From Chitinophaga filiformis (GTDB lineage Bacteria; Bacteroidota; Bacteroidia; Chitinophagales; Chitinophagaceae): 64,000 nucleotides of DNA. The stretch covers positions 62,001-126,000 of the forward strand of contig NZ_JAKIRP010000004.1 of NCBI RefSeq assembly GCF_021646545.1, written 5' to 3'. The position numbers were made by a program, and so were the translations under genes. Below the pieces are notes generated by a model, which saw nothing but the letters and a program-made list of their open reading frames with translations, was not told the origin of the DNA and ran no database searches. Below, piece by piece: positions 55,239 to 64,000 of this stretch; position 1 is the first letter of the stretch, and the number at the start of each line of letters is the position of its first letter.

Positions 55239-55940
55239 ATGAGGATGTTCCTGGCAGCTATGTTCATTATCGCGATAAGCGGCAATCGATTATATGCCCA
55301 ACAAGCAAAGAATAATAGTGAGATCCTTTCCTCGGCTGTTATCGCAACAATATTTACAGATGATGTTGTTAAGCAGTTTAACCTGCAACACCCCATCAGA
55401 AGAGTATACAGCTATCAGGACCAATCCGGCGCCTACTATCTCGTTCTTTCTGAAAGTATAGACAATATAACAAAGAAGGACACACTGCACCAGAAGATAA
55501 ACGCTGTCAATCTGAAGATAGATGGTAACGGGCTTGTGAAGACATGGGAATTGAAAGATTTTATCAACAGTAATAACGCTGACGGTGGTCAGGAAACCTC
55601 CATCTGGTTCTGGACAAAGTTCTGTGAAGTGAAAGACCTCGATGGCGATGGCAATGCAGATCCGCTGATCGTGTATGGCAGCAGTGATGATAACGGGTAT
55701 GATGATGGAAGGATCAAGATCATTCTCAACTATAAAGGACAAAAGATCGCGGTCAGACATCAGAACTCAACCCTGGATGAAGGACGGCATATCCAGGTGG
55801 ATGCGGCCTTTTATACACTGCCGCAAACGGTACAGCAACACATCAAACAACTGATGCAGACGCTGGCTGAAAAGGGTTTTGCATTATATCCGCATGAGTA
55901 TGAAAAAGCGATGATCCAAAAGAAGCTGCTTATATATTAA
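55239..55940 (+). CDS. Exported hypothetical protein with DxDxDG calcium-type motif
   Basis: 233 aa with a signal peptide (MRMFLAAMFIIAISGNRLYAQ). Beta-rich, with VKDLDGDGNADPLIVYGS at ~150, an EF-hand/dockerin- or FG-GAP-like loop that could bind calcium. C-terminus is helical and basic. I do not assign a family. 17 bp upstream of the S41 protease gene and probably co-transcribed; the start is chosen at the first ATG after the 20-bp repeats. Confidence 0.75.
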   Translation: MRMFLAAMFIIAISGNRLYAQQAKNNSEILSSAVIATIFTDDVVKQFNLQHPIRRVYSYQDQSGAYYLVLSESIDNITKKDTLHQKINAVNLKIDGNGLVKTWELKDFINSNNADGGQETSIWFWTKFCEVKDLDGDGNADPLIVYGSSDDNGYDDGRIKIILNYKGQKIAVRHQNSTLDEGRHIQVDAAFYTLPQTVQQHIKQLMQTLAEKGFALYPHEYEKAMIQKKLLIY

Positions 55941-55957
55941 TCAACCAACAACTTTGT

Positions 55958-57007
55958 ATGAAACTAAACTGTTATAAACCCGTCGCCCTGCTGGGCTTAC
56001 TTTCCCTCCCTCTTTTCATGTCTGCGCAAACTACAGCGACAGTTGCAAAAGAGGCTGCACCTGTAGTGAGTAAAGAGACCACACACGAGATCCTTGAAAA
56101 GATCAGTAAAGGATTGGACGCGAGCTATCCCTTCCCGGATATCTCAAAGAAATACATCGCTGCTTTAAAGAGTCAGGAAACAAAGAAGGCATACGAAAAT
56201 CTGACTGCAGAACAACTTGCCAAAAAGATCACAAAAGACCTGCGTGACGTGCATAAAGATGTACATCTGACCATCTTCTTCAGTAAAGATTACTTTGAAC
56301 AGCTCACCAGGAGCTTCTCCAACACCAGCACGCCGCAAGACGAGCAAAAGGAACTGGAAAGGAAAAGACGGAATAACTATGGCTTTGATGCCGTTGAACT
56401 CGACAAGAAAACATCTACTGCCTATATCAAAATATCCGGTGGTTTCCACGGAGACCAGGAGGCTTTTGAAATGGCTGCCAACGCGATGAACATGGCTGCC
56501 TATTCAAAGAACATCATTATTGATATCAGGGATAACGGCGGTGGTACCGGCATGATGGGCCGCTTCCTCGCAGGTTATTTCTTTAATCCGGGTGATGAGC
56601 GTTATTACCTGCATGGTTATCATAAAGACAGGACAAAAGATATCCAGGAATGGACATACCCTTTTGTACCTGGTAAAAGAATGGCAGACAGCAAACTGTA
56701 TATACTGGTAAATAAACGTACGGCTTCTGCGACAGAAGGTTTCGCTTTTGCCATGCAGAAAATGCACAGGGCCACCGTCATAGGCGACACCACCGCCGGT
56801 GCGGGCATCGCAGGCTCCATGATACCGCTGAAAGAAAACCTGGTAGTATTCCTGCCGGTGAAAATGGTAGCAGCACCCGATTCTGACCAGGGCTGGGAAG
56901 GTATTGGCGTGCTCCCCGACGTAGCTGTAAAAGGTGATGAAGCAAGAACTGAAGCTGAGCGCATCATCAAAAAAGAGCAGGAAGAAGTAGCGGCAAAAAC
57001 TAAATAA
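55958..57007 (+). CDS. S41 family (tail-specific-type) peptidase, exported
   Basis: 349 aa with a signal peptide ending MSAQ. An S41 N-terminal helical domain (KISKGLDASYPFPDISKKYI) is followed by the protease core: NIIIDIRDNGGGTGMMGRF, LYILVNKRTASATEGFAFAM with catalytic Ser, and GDTTAGAGIAGSM. No PDZ domain, as in IRBP-like members. Periplasmic or surface peptidase. Second gene of a two-gene operon. Confidence 0.92.
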   Translation: MKLNCYKPVALLGLLSLPLFMSAQTTATVAKEAAPVVSKETTHEILEKISKGLDASYPFPDISKKYIAALKSQETKKAYENLTAEQLAKKITKDLRDVHKDVHLTIFFSKDYFEQLTRSFSNTSTPQDEQKELERKRRNNYGFDAVELDKKTSTAYIKISGGFHGDQEAFEMAANAMNMAAYSKNIIIDIRDNGGGTGMMGRFLAGYFFNPGDERYYLHGYHKDRTKDIQEWTYPFVPGKRMADSKLYILVNKRTASATEGFAFAMQKMHRATVIGDTTAGAGIAGSMIPLKENLVVFLPVKMVAAPDSDQGWEGIGVLPDVAVKGDEARTEAERIIKKEQEEVAAKTK

Positions 57008-57030
57008 TTGTCTGTAAATATCAGACTAAA

Positions 57031-57067
57031 GAGGGCCTGTATCGTACTTTGATACAGGTCCTTCTTA
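57031..57067 (+). terminator. Terminator of the S41 protease operon
   Basis: GGGCCTGTATC (57033-57043) pairs with GATACAGGTCC (57051-57061) with one G-T wobble, then TTCTTATTT. It lies 24 nt after the stop. Confidence 0.75.
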
Positions 57068-57221
57068 TTTATATACGTGGGTACTTAGCTGATCTTTTTA
57101 TGCGCTGCTAGGATGTTCATTTATTGTTACTACCCTCTCTTTACATCCGGGTAATGATGACAGATAGTCTTTTAAATGATTCCCCAGCCTCCTACTTCTT
57201 TCTGACTGACTCTTACACTTA

Positions 57222-57764
57222 TCATGGATGCTGTGAATAAGCAACAATCGAAGCCTTTGCAAGCACGTTTAAATTCAGGAATACACCTGCAAGTGCTGCT
57301 GGCGCATTTTTATCCAGCTGCAGTTTTGTTTTCAATGCATATACGGTGATGAGATACTGGTGAGGAAGTCCGGGCAATGGTGCAGGACCGATATAACCGG
57401 GTGCTCCTGTATCGTTGATACCATTTACGGCGCCGGCAGGTAAAAGGTTGCGGCTAAGGTCTCCTGCACCGGCTTTCAGCTCCTTTACATCTGCAGGAAT
57501 ATTGTATATCATCCAGTGCCAGAATCCGCTGCCTGTCGGAGCATCTACATCATACATGGCAACAGCAAAGCTCTGTGTACCGGCAGGTGCATTCTCCCAT
57601 GATAATTGCGGGGAAATATTTTTTCCATGATATCCCATTTGATTCCATAACTGATCATTCACAAATTGTCCGCTAAGATCATTGCTTTTCAGCGTGAAGG
57701 TCTGCGCCATGGCAGCAGAACAACCGAGGATGACCATCGCGATCAGTGTGCTTATTCTTTTCAT
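57222..57764 (-). CDS. YbhB/YbcL family PEBP-like protein, exported
   Basis: 180 aa from ATG at 57764 (MKRISTLIAMVILGCSAAMA signal). PEBP/Raf-kinase-inhibitor fold: KNISPQLSWENAPAGTQSF, VAMYDVDAPTGSGFWHWMI, GYIGPAPLPGLPHQYLITVYAL. Bacterial members bind anions or small ligands; role unclear. An upstream frame start at 57815 adds 17 non-conserved residues. Confidence 0.93.
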   Translation of the reverse strand: MKRISTLIAMVILGCSAAMAQTFTLKSNDLSGQFVNDQLWNQMGYHGKNISPQLSWENAPAGTQSFAVAMYDVDAPTGSGFWHWMIYNIPADVKELKAGAGDLSRNLLPAGAVNGINDTGAPGYIGPAPLPGLPHQYLITVYALKTKLQLDKNAPAALAGVFLNLNVLAKASIVAYSQHP

Positions 57765-57835
57765 AGTGCCTTGTTTTATGTGATACAAAGCTACTATGCA
57801 GCTAAGGGCGGGCATTAGGGCTAACAGGTCAAAAG

Positions 57836-58723
57836 CTAAGGCTGAACAGTCAATTTCTGTTGCTGGTATTCACTGGGTGTAAGACCATAGATCTGTTTGA
57901 AGGACTGTGTAAAACTGGAGTGATTCTCATAACCTATTTTGTGATAAACCTCACTAGGCTTTTCTCCCCTTGCCAGCAGCATGGTAGCCGCCATTTCCAT
58001 CCGCTTCTGCAGGAACCATTTGGTAGGCGTTGTACCATACACCTTGCTGAACTTCCTTTTATAAGTAGACAGGCTCATATTACAGAGAAAAGCCAGTTCC
58101 TCTACGGTCACATTATTATAGAGGTTTGTTTCTGCCGACCTCCTGATCACCATGTCTTCCTGTGTTTCATGTACCGTAGCCCGCAGACGCTGCAACTGCT
58201 GCGGATAACGGTCTGCGATATACAGGAGCAGCTCTTCAAATTTCAGCTGCTTCATTTCCCTGGATAAAGGTTTTCCTCCCTCCAGCATCAGCCATAATGA
58301 GTCTATAAAGTTCCTGAGGAATCCATCTTTATTAAAAACAAGAAAGGGTTCACCTGCTGTATTACTTTCCGGCGTATCGGGGCAGACATGAGGGTATTTC
58401 AGAAAGAAGCTGCTGAGCACATTCTGCTCAAAGGAGAGCATGACACTTTTATATGCTCCGCCATGAGATGCATGCTTTTCGCTCATGATGCAATTACCGG
58501 ACGATAAGAGCAGGAATTGCGAATTATCTATCACCGCATGTTTCTCTGCATAGTACACGCGCTTCTCTCCTTCCAGCAGGAAGCTGAACAGGTGATGTCC
58601 CAGCATGATCTTATTTCTCATCCGGTTTTCGGTTGATTGATAAGACAATACATGGATATCATCCTGCTTAACATCAGCAGAAAGCAGGAAATCAGGAAAT
58701 GAATAACTTTCTGGAATAGCCAT
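57836..58723 (-). CDS. AraC family transcriptional regulator
   Basis: 295 aa from ATG at 58723 (MAIPESYSFPDFLLSADV). N-terminal domain with HHLFSFLLEGEKRVYYAEK; C-terminal HTHs (LAFLCNMSLSTYKRKFSKVYG; YHKIGYENHSSFTQSFKQIYG), tail TPSEYQQQKL. It lies upstream of the PEBP gene on the same strand (71-bp gap) and may control it. Its -7 box lies only six bases before the ATG. Confidence 0.93.
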   Translation of the reverse strand: MAIPESYSFPDFLLSADVKQDDIHVLSYQSTENRMRNKIMLGHHLFSFLLEGEKRVYYAEKHAVIDNSQFLLLSSGNCIMSEKHASHGGAYKSVMLSFEQNVLSSFFLKYPHVCPDTPESNTAGEPFLVFNKDGFLRNFIDSLWLMLEGGKPLSREMKQLKFEELLLYIADRYPQQLQRLRATVHETQEDMVIRRSAETNLYNNVTVEELAFLCNMSLSTYKRKFSKVYGTTPTKWFLQKRMEMAATMLLARGEKPSEVYHKIGYENHSSFTQSFKQIYGLTPSEYQQQKLTVQP

Positions 58724-58729
58724 GATAAG

Positions 58730-58737
58730 CAAAGTTA
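58730..58737 (-). promoter_or_regulatory. -7 box of the AraC gene at 58723, near-leaderless
   Basis: TAACTTTG on the minus strand (TAnnTTTG) with six bases to the ATG. No -33 box recognised. Confidence 0.5.
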
Positions 58738-58764
58738 CACAAATACCCCGTCAGGGTATGCACA

Positions 58765-59439
58765 TTACCTGTACTGGTAGAAAATGCCTTTATCGAAGGG
58801 CGTCCATAGACAGGCTTTTTGTCCGCAGTGTTTCAGCCCATCGTTGGTCCAGGTATTGCAGGTATGGAACAGGCTATAACTTCCTTTGGCCTCATAGAAT
58901 GCATCTGTCCTTCCATAGTTGGCATTGGTGACGATATGTATAATATTTCCGCTGGTATCCCTGTCAAAACTCTCCCGGATATAACTGATCAGCCTTACAT
59001 ATTGGGCACTGTCAACATTCAGCCTGATACAGTCATTACCTTCTTTCATGTTGTGGTAATAAGTGGTATGGATCGCAGATCTACTTAGTCCGGTAGCTGC
59101 CTTAAAAGCAGTGCTGAACTTCAGATCTGCCCAGGTAGGCGTTTCCAGGTAGAAGCCTTTGTCGCCCCAGCCGAAAGCGATCCATTGTGCAGTAGTGTCT
59201 TTGCCTGTTGTATTCTCAAAAAGCACTTCTTTACTCCAGTCTATGTGCTGGTTACGTACCGGCATTACCAGGTCGGTATGCACCCCGTTGGTGAGGATAT
59301 AAAGCGGGATATCTGCGGCAGCAGTTTCCTCCTTTGCCACGGCAATACGGGATAATAAATAGGCTGCTGACAGGTATAGGCCTACCAGTAATACAGGGGT
59401 TAAAACTGTCCACCCGATGACCTTAAATGTCTTCTTCAA
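58765..59439 (-). CDS. DUF2459 (TIGR02117-type) family protein
   Basis: 224 aa. One N-terminal membrane segment (VIGWTVLTPVLLVGLYLSAAYLL in pieces), then a conserved periplasmic-type domain: NGVHTDLVMPV, WIAFGWGDKGFYLETPTWADL, YSLFHTCNTWTNDGLKHCGQKACLWTPFDKG (in pieces; catalytic-looking Cys-Asn-Trp). These match DUF2459, a cysteine-containing family of unknown function, thought to be amidase-like. Preceded by the 11-nt tandem repeat at 59461-59504. Confidence 0.9.
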   Translation of the reverse strand: MKKTFKVIGWTVLTPVLLVGLYLSAAYLLSRIAVAKEETAAADIPLYILTNGVHTDLVMPVRNQHIDWSKEVLFENTTGKDTTAQWIAFGWGDKGFYLETPTWADLKFSTAFKAATGLSRSAIHTTYYHNMKEGNDCIRLNVDSAQYVRLISYIRESFDRDTSGNIIHIVTNANYGRTDAFYEAKGSYSLFHTCNTWTNDGLKHCGQKACLWTPFDKGIFYQYR

Positions 59440-59460
59440 GTTGTTGGTATTTAGGGACTG

Positions 59461-59504
59461 CTTGTTCTCTCCGTCTTCTCTGCTTGTTCTCTCCTTGTTC
59501 TCTC
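59461..59504. repeat. Four 11-nt tandem units (CTTGTTCTCTC)
   Basis: CTTGTTCTCTC at 59461-59471, CGTCTTCTCTG at 59472-59482, CTTGTTCTCTC at 59483-59493 and 59494-59504. Three identical copies and one diverged copy, exactly 11 nt apart, 21 bp upstream of the DUF2459 start. Not palindromic. Same period as the arrays at 28362 and 37094. Confidence 0.8.
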
Positions 59505-59610
59505 AGCCCCCGGTTTAAGAAATTATGAACACTTTGTTTCTCTGTTACAAAGATACACATTACGGGATATTAAATATAAACTCCATGGATACCGGCACTA
59601 CGGCATACAA

Positions 59611-59762
59611 ACAAAATACAATCGGCTCCTGACGCAGCCGTGTGTTTGTGGCCCCGGGGGTGACAACCCCGGGAAATACGGGTTTTAACAAAACATGATC
59701 GGCTCCGCGTAGGAGCCGTGTGTTTGTAGTCCGGGGTTTCACCCCGGCGAATGCGTTTTTTT
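59611..59762. repeat. Two tandem copies of a REP-like ~77-bp palindromic element
   Basis: Copies at 59611-59687 and 59688-59762 share ATCGGCTCC, GCCGTGTGTTTGT and a GC-rich hairpin. Copy 2: CGGCTCC/GGAGCCG around CGTA-type loop, and CCGGGGT/ACCCCGG. Copy 1: CCCGGGG/CCCCGGG around a 7-nt loop; its first stem is decayed. GC content is far above the flanks. The copies lie between two minus-strand genes, filling most of the 400-bp gap 59440-59839. Typical of dispersed extragenic palindromes; no RAYT transposase is in the window. Confidence 0.75.
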
Positions 59763-59839
59763 ATATTTATCGCTGGAATTATATAATTCGGTTGTTATTG
59801 TCCGATCAACCTAACCAGGATTACCTGATCACCAATCTC

Positions 59840-60682
59840 TCACACCGATTGCGAATACCTCTCCAGCGTGTCCCGCTCCTTCTTGGTAAGACTCTTTATC
59901 CCCTTTTTATGGATCTTTTCCAGCAGGAAATCAATCTCCTGTTGCCGGTCCATCCGGTCCAGGTTATACCGGTCGTCAATATCATAGTCGCCGACATGGG
60001 TCTTGAAGTACTGGTTATCAACCAGCAGCAAATGAGGACGGGTGATGATCAGATATACGGCCAGTGCGCCTGGGAGAAGAATGGACAGTATGGTGGGATA
60101 ATTTTCCGCAATTGCTTCCGGTACCATACAAACCGCCACCAGCATGCCAATCAGCGCGCCGCCGAGATGTGCTTCATGCCCGATGTTATCCCTTTTCGAC
60201 CTGATACCGTAAATGGAATAAAGCACATATAGCAACCCATAGATCCAGGCAGGAATAGAGAAGGGCAGACCGAAGAAACCCAGTCTCATGCCCGGGAACA
60301 AGGCAATAGACGCAAAGATGATTCCGCAGACAGCGCCGGAAGCACCTACCGCACTATAGTCGCCATGATTGCGGTGTATCAGTAACGACAACAGATTACC
60401 CCCTACCAGGCTGGCGAAATAAAGCGTGAGGTAACTCGAGAGTCCCATCCGCAACTCCAGACTTGTACTAAAGGCGTAAAGTGCAAACATGTTGAAAAAC
60501 AGGTGCATCCAGCTGACGTGCAGAAAGCCCGAGGTGACAAGACGCTTATAGTCCTTGTATACCAGGATATTGTCCACTTCAAACGAATATCTGTCAAAAA
60601 AGGAATGATCTTTCAATCCTTTGTATGACACAACAATGTTTACAATAATCAGTGCCAGGTTAATGAAACCAATGTATGCCAT
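59840..60682 (-). CDS. Rhomboid family intramembrane serine protease
   Basis: 280 aa, about six membrane segments. HVSWMHLFFNMFALYAFS gives the conserved His/Asn of the oxyanion region, VGASGAVCGIIFA holds catalytic Ser115, and GHEAHLGGALIGM holds catalytic His172. A basic/acidic cytosolic tail of ~55 residues follows (LDRMDRQQEIDFLLEKIHK). Cleaves membrane proteins within the bilayer; substrates unknown. Single gene. Confidence 0.95.
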   Translation of the reverse strand: MAYIGFINLALIIVNIVVSYKGLKDHSFFDRYSFEVDNILVYKDYKRLVTSGFLHVSWMHLFFNMFALYAFSTSLELRMGLSSYLTLYFASLVGGNLLSLLIHRNHGDYSAVGASGAVCGIIFASIALFPGMRLGFFGLPFSIPAWIYGLLYVLYSIYGIRSKRDNIGHEAHLGGALIGMLVAVCMVPEAIAENYPTILSILLPGALAVYLIITRPHLLLVDNQYFKTHVGDYDIDDRYNLDRMDRQQEIDFLLEKIHKKGIKSLTKKERDTLERYSQSV

Positions 60683-60830
60683 TCAATGCGGGTTTTAAAA
60701 AACGATAGGGAACGGTCAGCCGGATATCTTGCTCACTGCAATACTCTTACTAATGCAAATATATCCAAATCTGCCGCCACGAATTCGCGCTTTTACGGAA
60801 TTTTATTTAATATTAGCAAAAATCGCACCC

Positions 60831-61364
60831 ATGATATCCAGACCTCAACCTGGCGAATTTATGCCCTACCAGGGCGTCTACATCGAGTGTGTAGGCAACG
60901 CCGAAGTTCCCGCTGTCCTGCAGGAATTAAAAGACAGCACCTACGCTTTTTTTACCGCTATTCCCGAGGAAAAAGCAAACTACTCCTATGCTCCCGGTAA
61001 ATGGACCATTAAAGAAACATTGGGACATATGATTGATACAGAAAGAGTACTTGCCTACCGGCTCTTATGTTTTGCCCGGGGAGAGCAACAGGGGTTACCA
61101 GGCTTTGAGCAGGACGATTACGCCCTGAATTCAAATGCCGGCGACCGCACATTGCAGGACCTGGCAGATGAATTCAGGATCGTTCGTGAATCGTCTATTT
61201 ACCTCTTACGTAATCTGAAGAAAGACCGGGAAGCTTTTATCGGTAAGTCCAACAACAACGCTCTTTCTGTCAGGGCATTGGCTTATATTATCCCTGGTCA
61301 TGAATTACACCACTTAAGGATATTGAAAGAACGTTACTTACCTGGACTTGGCATCCAGATCTAA
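60831..61364 (+). CDS. DinB family protein
   Basis: 177 aa from ATG at 60831 ([19 protein letters not shown]). A four-helix DinB-like metal bundle: [21 protein letters not shown] with the first His, and [19 protein letters not shown] with the His pair. Related to bacillithiol/mycothiol-type transferases; activity unknown. Its 3' end overlaps the convergent phosphatase gene by 27 bp. Confidence 0.93.
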   Translation: MISRPQPGEFMPYQGVYIECVGNAEVPAVLQELKDSTYAFFTAIPEEKANYSYAPGKWTIKETLGHMIDTERVLAYRLLCFARGEQQGLPGFEQDDYALNSNAGDRTLQDLADEFRIVRESSIYLLRNLKKDREAFIGKSNNNALSVRALAYIIPGHELHHLRILKERYLPGLGIQI

Positions 61365-62597
61365 CCACTCATTCACCGTATTGGCACTTGTTTCCAATAC
61401 GATCTTATAAAAGTTGGATGGCAGTTTTGTTACATCCAGCAGCGCACGACGGTCCTGTACGGGTACTTCTGCCAGCAGATGGTACTCGTCAGTTCCGCCT
61501 GTCTTGAAAAGATTGGTCGTTGTTACCCAGATCTTCACTTTACCGGTATCCTGTAAAGCCGCCCACTTGATATCGATATGCCCCTGTATAAAATTGGCGG
61601 TGGGATTTGCGATAGCCACCTTCCCGATCATAGGAATACCATCCACCTCCCTCGCGGTATGGGGAGGAATATTCATGTTCAGGTAACTGGCAATAGTCGG
61701 CATGATATCCACGATTGCTGGTTCATAATAACGGGCATAATCGTTTGCAGGCTTATAGCTGGTCGCCATCCAGGTGCTTCTCTGGCGGGGCGACTGTCCT
61801 CCATGATGGCGGCCGGTCTTTTCGTCACGGCCATGATCTGTAGTGATTACCAGCATCCAGTCTTCCGCAAAATGCTGCTGCCTGTAAGTGATCGCTTCCC
61901 AGAGGCGGCCCATCTGCTTGTCCATCATTTCCACCGCATTGTAGAACTGCGGACTGTCGCCATATCCATGGCCCATGTCATCTGTATACTCCAGGTATAC
62001 CCATGTCAGGGAAGGCGCATCCTTCTTAATACCGGCACTGGCCTCATCGATCACTTTCTCGTCAATGCGATGCATGTAGTCCGATTTTTTATCATGAGGG
62101 AACTGCACCGTATCCAGTTCGTAACCATCCGCATGCAGGTCGATCTTCACATTGCCAGCCTCCGGCAGTCCATCGCCCGCCAGTTTGGTACGGTTATCCA
62201 GCCAGCTGGAATAGATAGCGGTCTTCTTTTGCGGATACTGTGTTTTAAACAGCCGGAAAAGGTTATAATAATGATAGTTAGGCGCTTTAATATCGTTGTC
62301 AGGCACATTGTGCTTGTTCACCCACACGCCCGTCAGCAGGCTGTTATACCCCACTGCTGAGATGGTAGGTGTCTGGTTATAGGTATCCTTGTCCCCACCC
62401 ACATGCATGCGGGTATACCTGCCGGCAGCAGCGATACGGTCAATATTGGGCGTGTTCAGTTTTTCCAGCACATCGGCCGGAATACCATCCGCAATAACAA
62501 ATACTACTTTCTTTTCCCGTTGTTGCTGGGCCTGAAGGCCTCCTGCCAGCAGGAGGCTGAGGCAGGAAGCCAGGTATATTTTCTTCATCATGAACAT
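61338..62597 (-). CDS. Exported alkaline-phosphatase superfamily phosphodiesterase (NPP-like)
   Basis: 419 aa with a signal peptide; the start is probably 62591 or 62588 ([21 protein letters not shown] in pieces). Metal site: [12 protein letters not shown], nucleophile Thr in [30 protein letters not shown], and [18 protein letters not shown]. This fits nucleotide pyrophosphatase/phosphodiesterase-type enzymes acting on phosphoesters. It directly follows a SusD-like gene (18 bp), so the pair may take up and dephosphorylate an organophosphate. Confidence 0.93.
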   Translation of the reverse strand: MFMMKKIYLASCLSLLLAGGLQAQQQREKKVVFVIADGIPADVLEKLNTPNIDRIAAAGRYTRMHVGGDKDTYNQTPTISAVGYNSLLTGVWVNKHNVPDNDIKAPNYHYYNLFRLFKTQYPQKKTAIYSSWLDNRTKLAGDGLPEAGNVKIDLHADGYELDTVQFPHDKKSDYMHRIDEKVIDEASAGIKKDAPSLTWVYLEYTDDMGHGYGDSPQFYNAVEMMDKQMGRLWEAITYRQQHFAEDWMLVITTDHGRDEKTGRHHGGQSPRQRSTWMATSYKPANDYARYYEPAIVDIMPTIASYLNMNIPPHTAREVDGIPMIGKVAIANPTANFIQGHIDIKWAALQDTGKVKIWVTTTNLFKTGGTDEYHLLAEVPVQDRRALLDVTKLPSNFYKIVLETSANTVNEWLDLDAKSR

Positions 62598-62615
62598 AAA
62601 AATATAAAATACTAT

Positions 62616-64000
62616 TTATTCTGTTTTCAGCAGCCACATTACGCCGTTGATATTATCATCGCCTGCAAACTGGCTGCTGACAGCTGCTTCCACATTCGCC
62701 TGGTTGGTCTGTAATTCCGTTACAGGGTACATCCAGCGTTTCGGTACCTTCTTGTTGTTCAGCACACCGGAACCAGATACATCAAATACCGGTAAACCAG
62801 TTCGGCGCTGCTCAAAGAAGAAATGCCAGTCGCTGTTCATAAAGGAAGCGATATATTTCTGTGTCATGATCGCTGCCAGCTGATTCGTAGCCGGGAATGG
62901 GTTCAATAGCAGGTATGCGTCAATTGTGGCCTGGTCTATACCGTAAAACAGCATTGATGCCTGTACACCCTTCTTATAATAAGCAGCCGCATCTCCGTTG
63001 ATCCAGCCACGCACTACCGCTTCTGCGAGGATGAACTGCAGTTCTGCATAACCGATGGCTATACTTGGTTCGTTCACCGGGTTATTGAAGTAACGTGACT
63101 TGATCTTGGATACTTCACCTGCCAGCACCTTGTTACTGTTGTCATTTACAGGGTCGCTGCCTTTCGCACCACCATAAGCGGTAAAATCATTATCAGGCAA
63201 TGAAGCATACTTAGGCGCTTTCTCTGCAAAACGGAACAGGCGCGGATCTTTCAGTCCTTTCAGCAGGTCTACAAAAGTAGCATCCAGGTAATAAGCAGTC
63301 TGCAGGTCGTTGTCGTTGTATGTCGGATAACGCGTGCCCAGCACATCATAGAATACCAGCTGACCGTTGTCTGCATTACCTGTCATGAGCGGATAGGTGT
63401 TAGGATCATTTACGATCTCTGCAAACCGTCCTTTCACATTCAGCGTTGTATTGTTCTCTTTCAGTGATAAGCTCATCAGGATACGCAGGGACAGGGTATT
63501 GATCAGTCTTTTCCACTGCTGCATGGAACCATTGTACAGGATATCGCCCTGTACTTCCGGCGTAGTACTGCTGATCAGCGCATTTGCTGCCTTCAGATCA
63601 TTCAGCACAGCGATATAGATATCTTGCTGTTTGTCGTATACCGGCGAAATAGTGTCCTGCTCTCCTTTTAATGCTGCTGAATAAGGAATATCACCAAACG
63701 TATTCGTCAGCTGCATGAAGTAATAGGCCTTGAAGAATTTCACCAGCGGAATATACTCCGGCTTCTGCATCCTGTTTGCCTCCTGTTCCATCTTTGCCAC
63801 CTGGCGCAGGTCCTTATAGGTGTCAAAGCTGGCTCTTGTCCAGCCATAGTATTGCTCGTTAGATACACTGTTCACAAATACCATCTGGCGGGTAGCCAGT
63901 GTGGCGCCCAGCGTGGTAGACTGGAATGCTTTCTGGATTACGGTAGACAACAGCAGGTCCGGTGTAGCGCTTGTTGGCTTGTTGGGATCTGTCTGAAAAT
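62616..64000 (-). CDS. SusD/RagB-like nutrient-binding lipoprotein (N-terminus cut by window)
   Basis: 461 codons visible, continuing past the right edge. The readable start FQTDPNKPTSATPDLLLSTV is the conserved region just after the lipobox in SusD-like (SusD_2-type) proteins. ANRMQKPEYIPLVKFFKAYYFMQLTNTFGDIPY (in pieces) and EFILAEAVVRGWI-like QFILAEAVVRGWINGD are family marks. Partner SusC should lie just beyond the window. The gene precedes the phosphodiesterase, which hints at a phosphorylated substrate. Confidence 0.9.
   Translation of the reverse strand, partial: FQTDPNKPTSATPDLLLSTVIQKAFQSTTLGATLATRQMVFVNSVSNEQYYGWTRASFDTYKDLRQVAKMEQEANRMQKPEYIPLVKFFKAYYFMQLTNTFGDIPYSAALKGEQDTISPVYDKQQDIYIAVLNDLKAANALISSTTPEVQGDILYNGSMQQWKRLINTLSLRILMSLSLKENNTTLNVKGRFAEIVNDPNTYPLMTGNADNGQLVFYDVLGTRYPTYNDNDLQTAYYLDATFVDLLKGLKDPRLFRFAEKAPKYASLPDNDFTAYGGAKGSDPVNDNSNKVLAGEVSKIKSRYFNNPVNEPSIAIGYAELQFILAEAVVRGWINGDAAAYYKKGVQASMLFYGIDQATIDAYLLLNPFPATNQLAAIMTQKYIASFMNSDWHFFFEQRRTGLPVFDVSGSGVLNNKKVPKRWMYPVTELQTNQANVEAAVSSQFAGDDNINGVMWLLKTE

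Noticed and set aside
61578..62360. 260-codon plus-strand open frame
   Set aside because: Antisense to the phosphodiesterase gene with its metal motifs; composition is that of a shadow frame.

Overview
The window comes from a Bacteroidota bacterium, most likely a soil-type Chitinophagaceae close to Chitinophaga. The grounds are SusC/SusD pairs under ECF sigma/FecR control, lipobox lipoproteins, a type IX secretion sorting tail, TAnnTTTG promoter boxes with few strong Shine-Dalgarno sites, and many AraC-type regulators. The genus is inferred from gene content only.

Layout. 1-8909 (minus): a polysaccharide utilization locus read ECF sigma, FecR anti-sigma, STN-containing SusC, SusD, PKD/CBM-like lipoprotein, GH16 glucanase (cut by the left edge). 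9061-9229: tRNA-Asp with promoter and terminator. 9444-10499: a full-length DUF1016/YhcG nuclease gene killed by two in-frame TGA codons. 10813-36783: an accessory patchwork of short units, including AraC/SDR, epoxide hydrolase, GH39, two-gene cyclase/monooxygenase, TetA-like MFS pump, a single-gene SEFIR protein (candidate phage defence), a membrane-bound TPR-HTH regulator followed by a T9SS-exported BNR-repeat protein, and a LysR gene divergent from two redox enzymes. 37291-39527: small regulators.

39702-51344 is the metabolic core: a nearly complete aerobic purine degradation cluster. XdhABC make urate, PucL oxidises it to 5-hydroxyisourate, UraH and UraD give (S)-allantoin, AllB gives allantoate, AllC gives ureidoglycine and AllE gives ureidoglycolate plus ammonia. 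No ureidoglycolate lyase, amidohydrolase or malate synthase follows. Instead the operon ends with a HpcH/citrate-lyase-fold DUF6986 protein, which is the best candidate for handling ureidoglycolate or glyoxylate, and a KTSC protein.

51362-64000: mixed hydrolases (ThuA, class-C serine hydrolase, S41 protease, rhomboid), a 2-hydroxyacid dehydrogenase, PEBP, AraC, DUF2459, DinB, and at the right edge a SusD-like lipoprotein next to a secreted phosphodiesterase/phosphatase.

The most unusual signal is non-coding. Two unrelated-sequence arrays (28362-28482 and 37094-37214) have the same design: eleven consecutive 11-nt units, neighbouring units near-duplicates, folded into a long near-perfect inverted repeat with a CAA centre. 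Each lies 75-100 bp upstream of a regulator gene. A simpler 11-nt tandem repeat sits at 59461-59504. A terminator-ended, potentially switch-like structured RNA (36863-37020) lies just before the second array.
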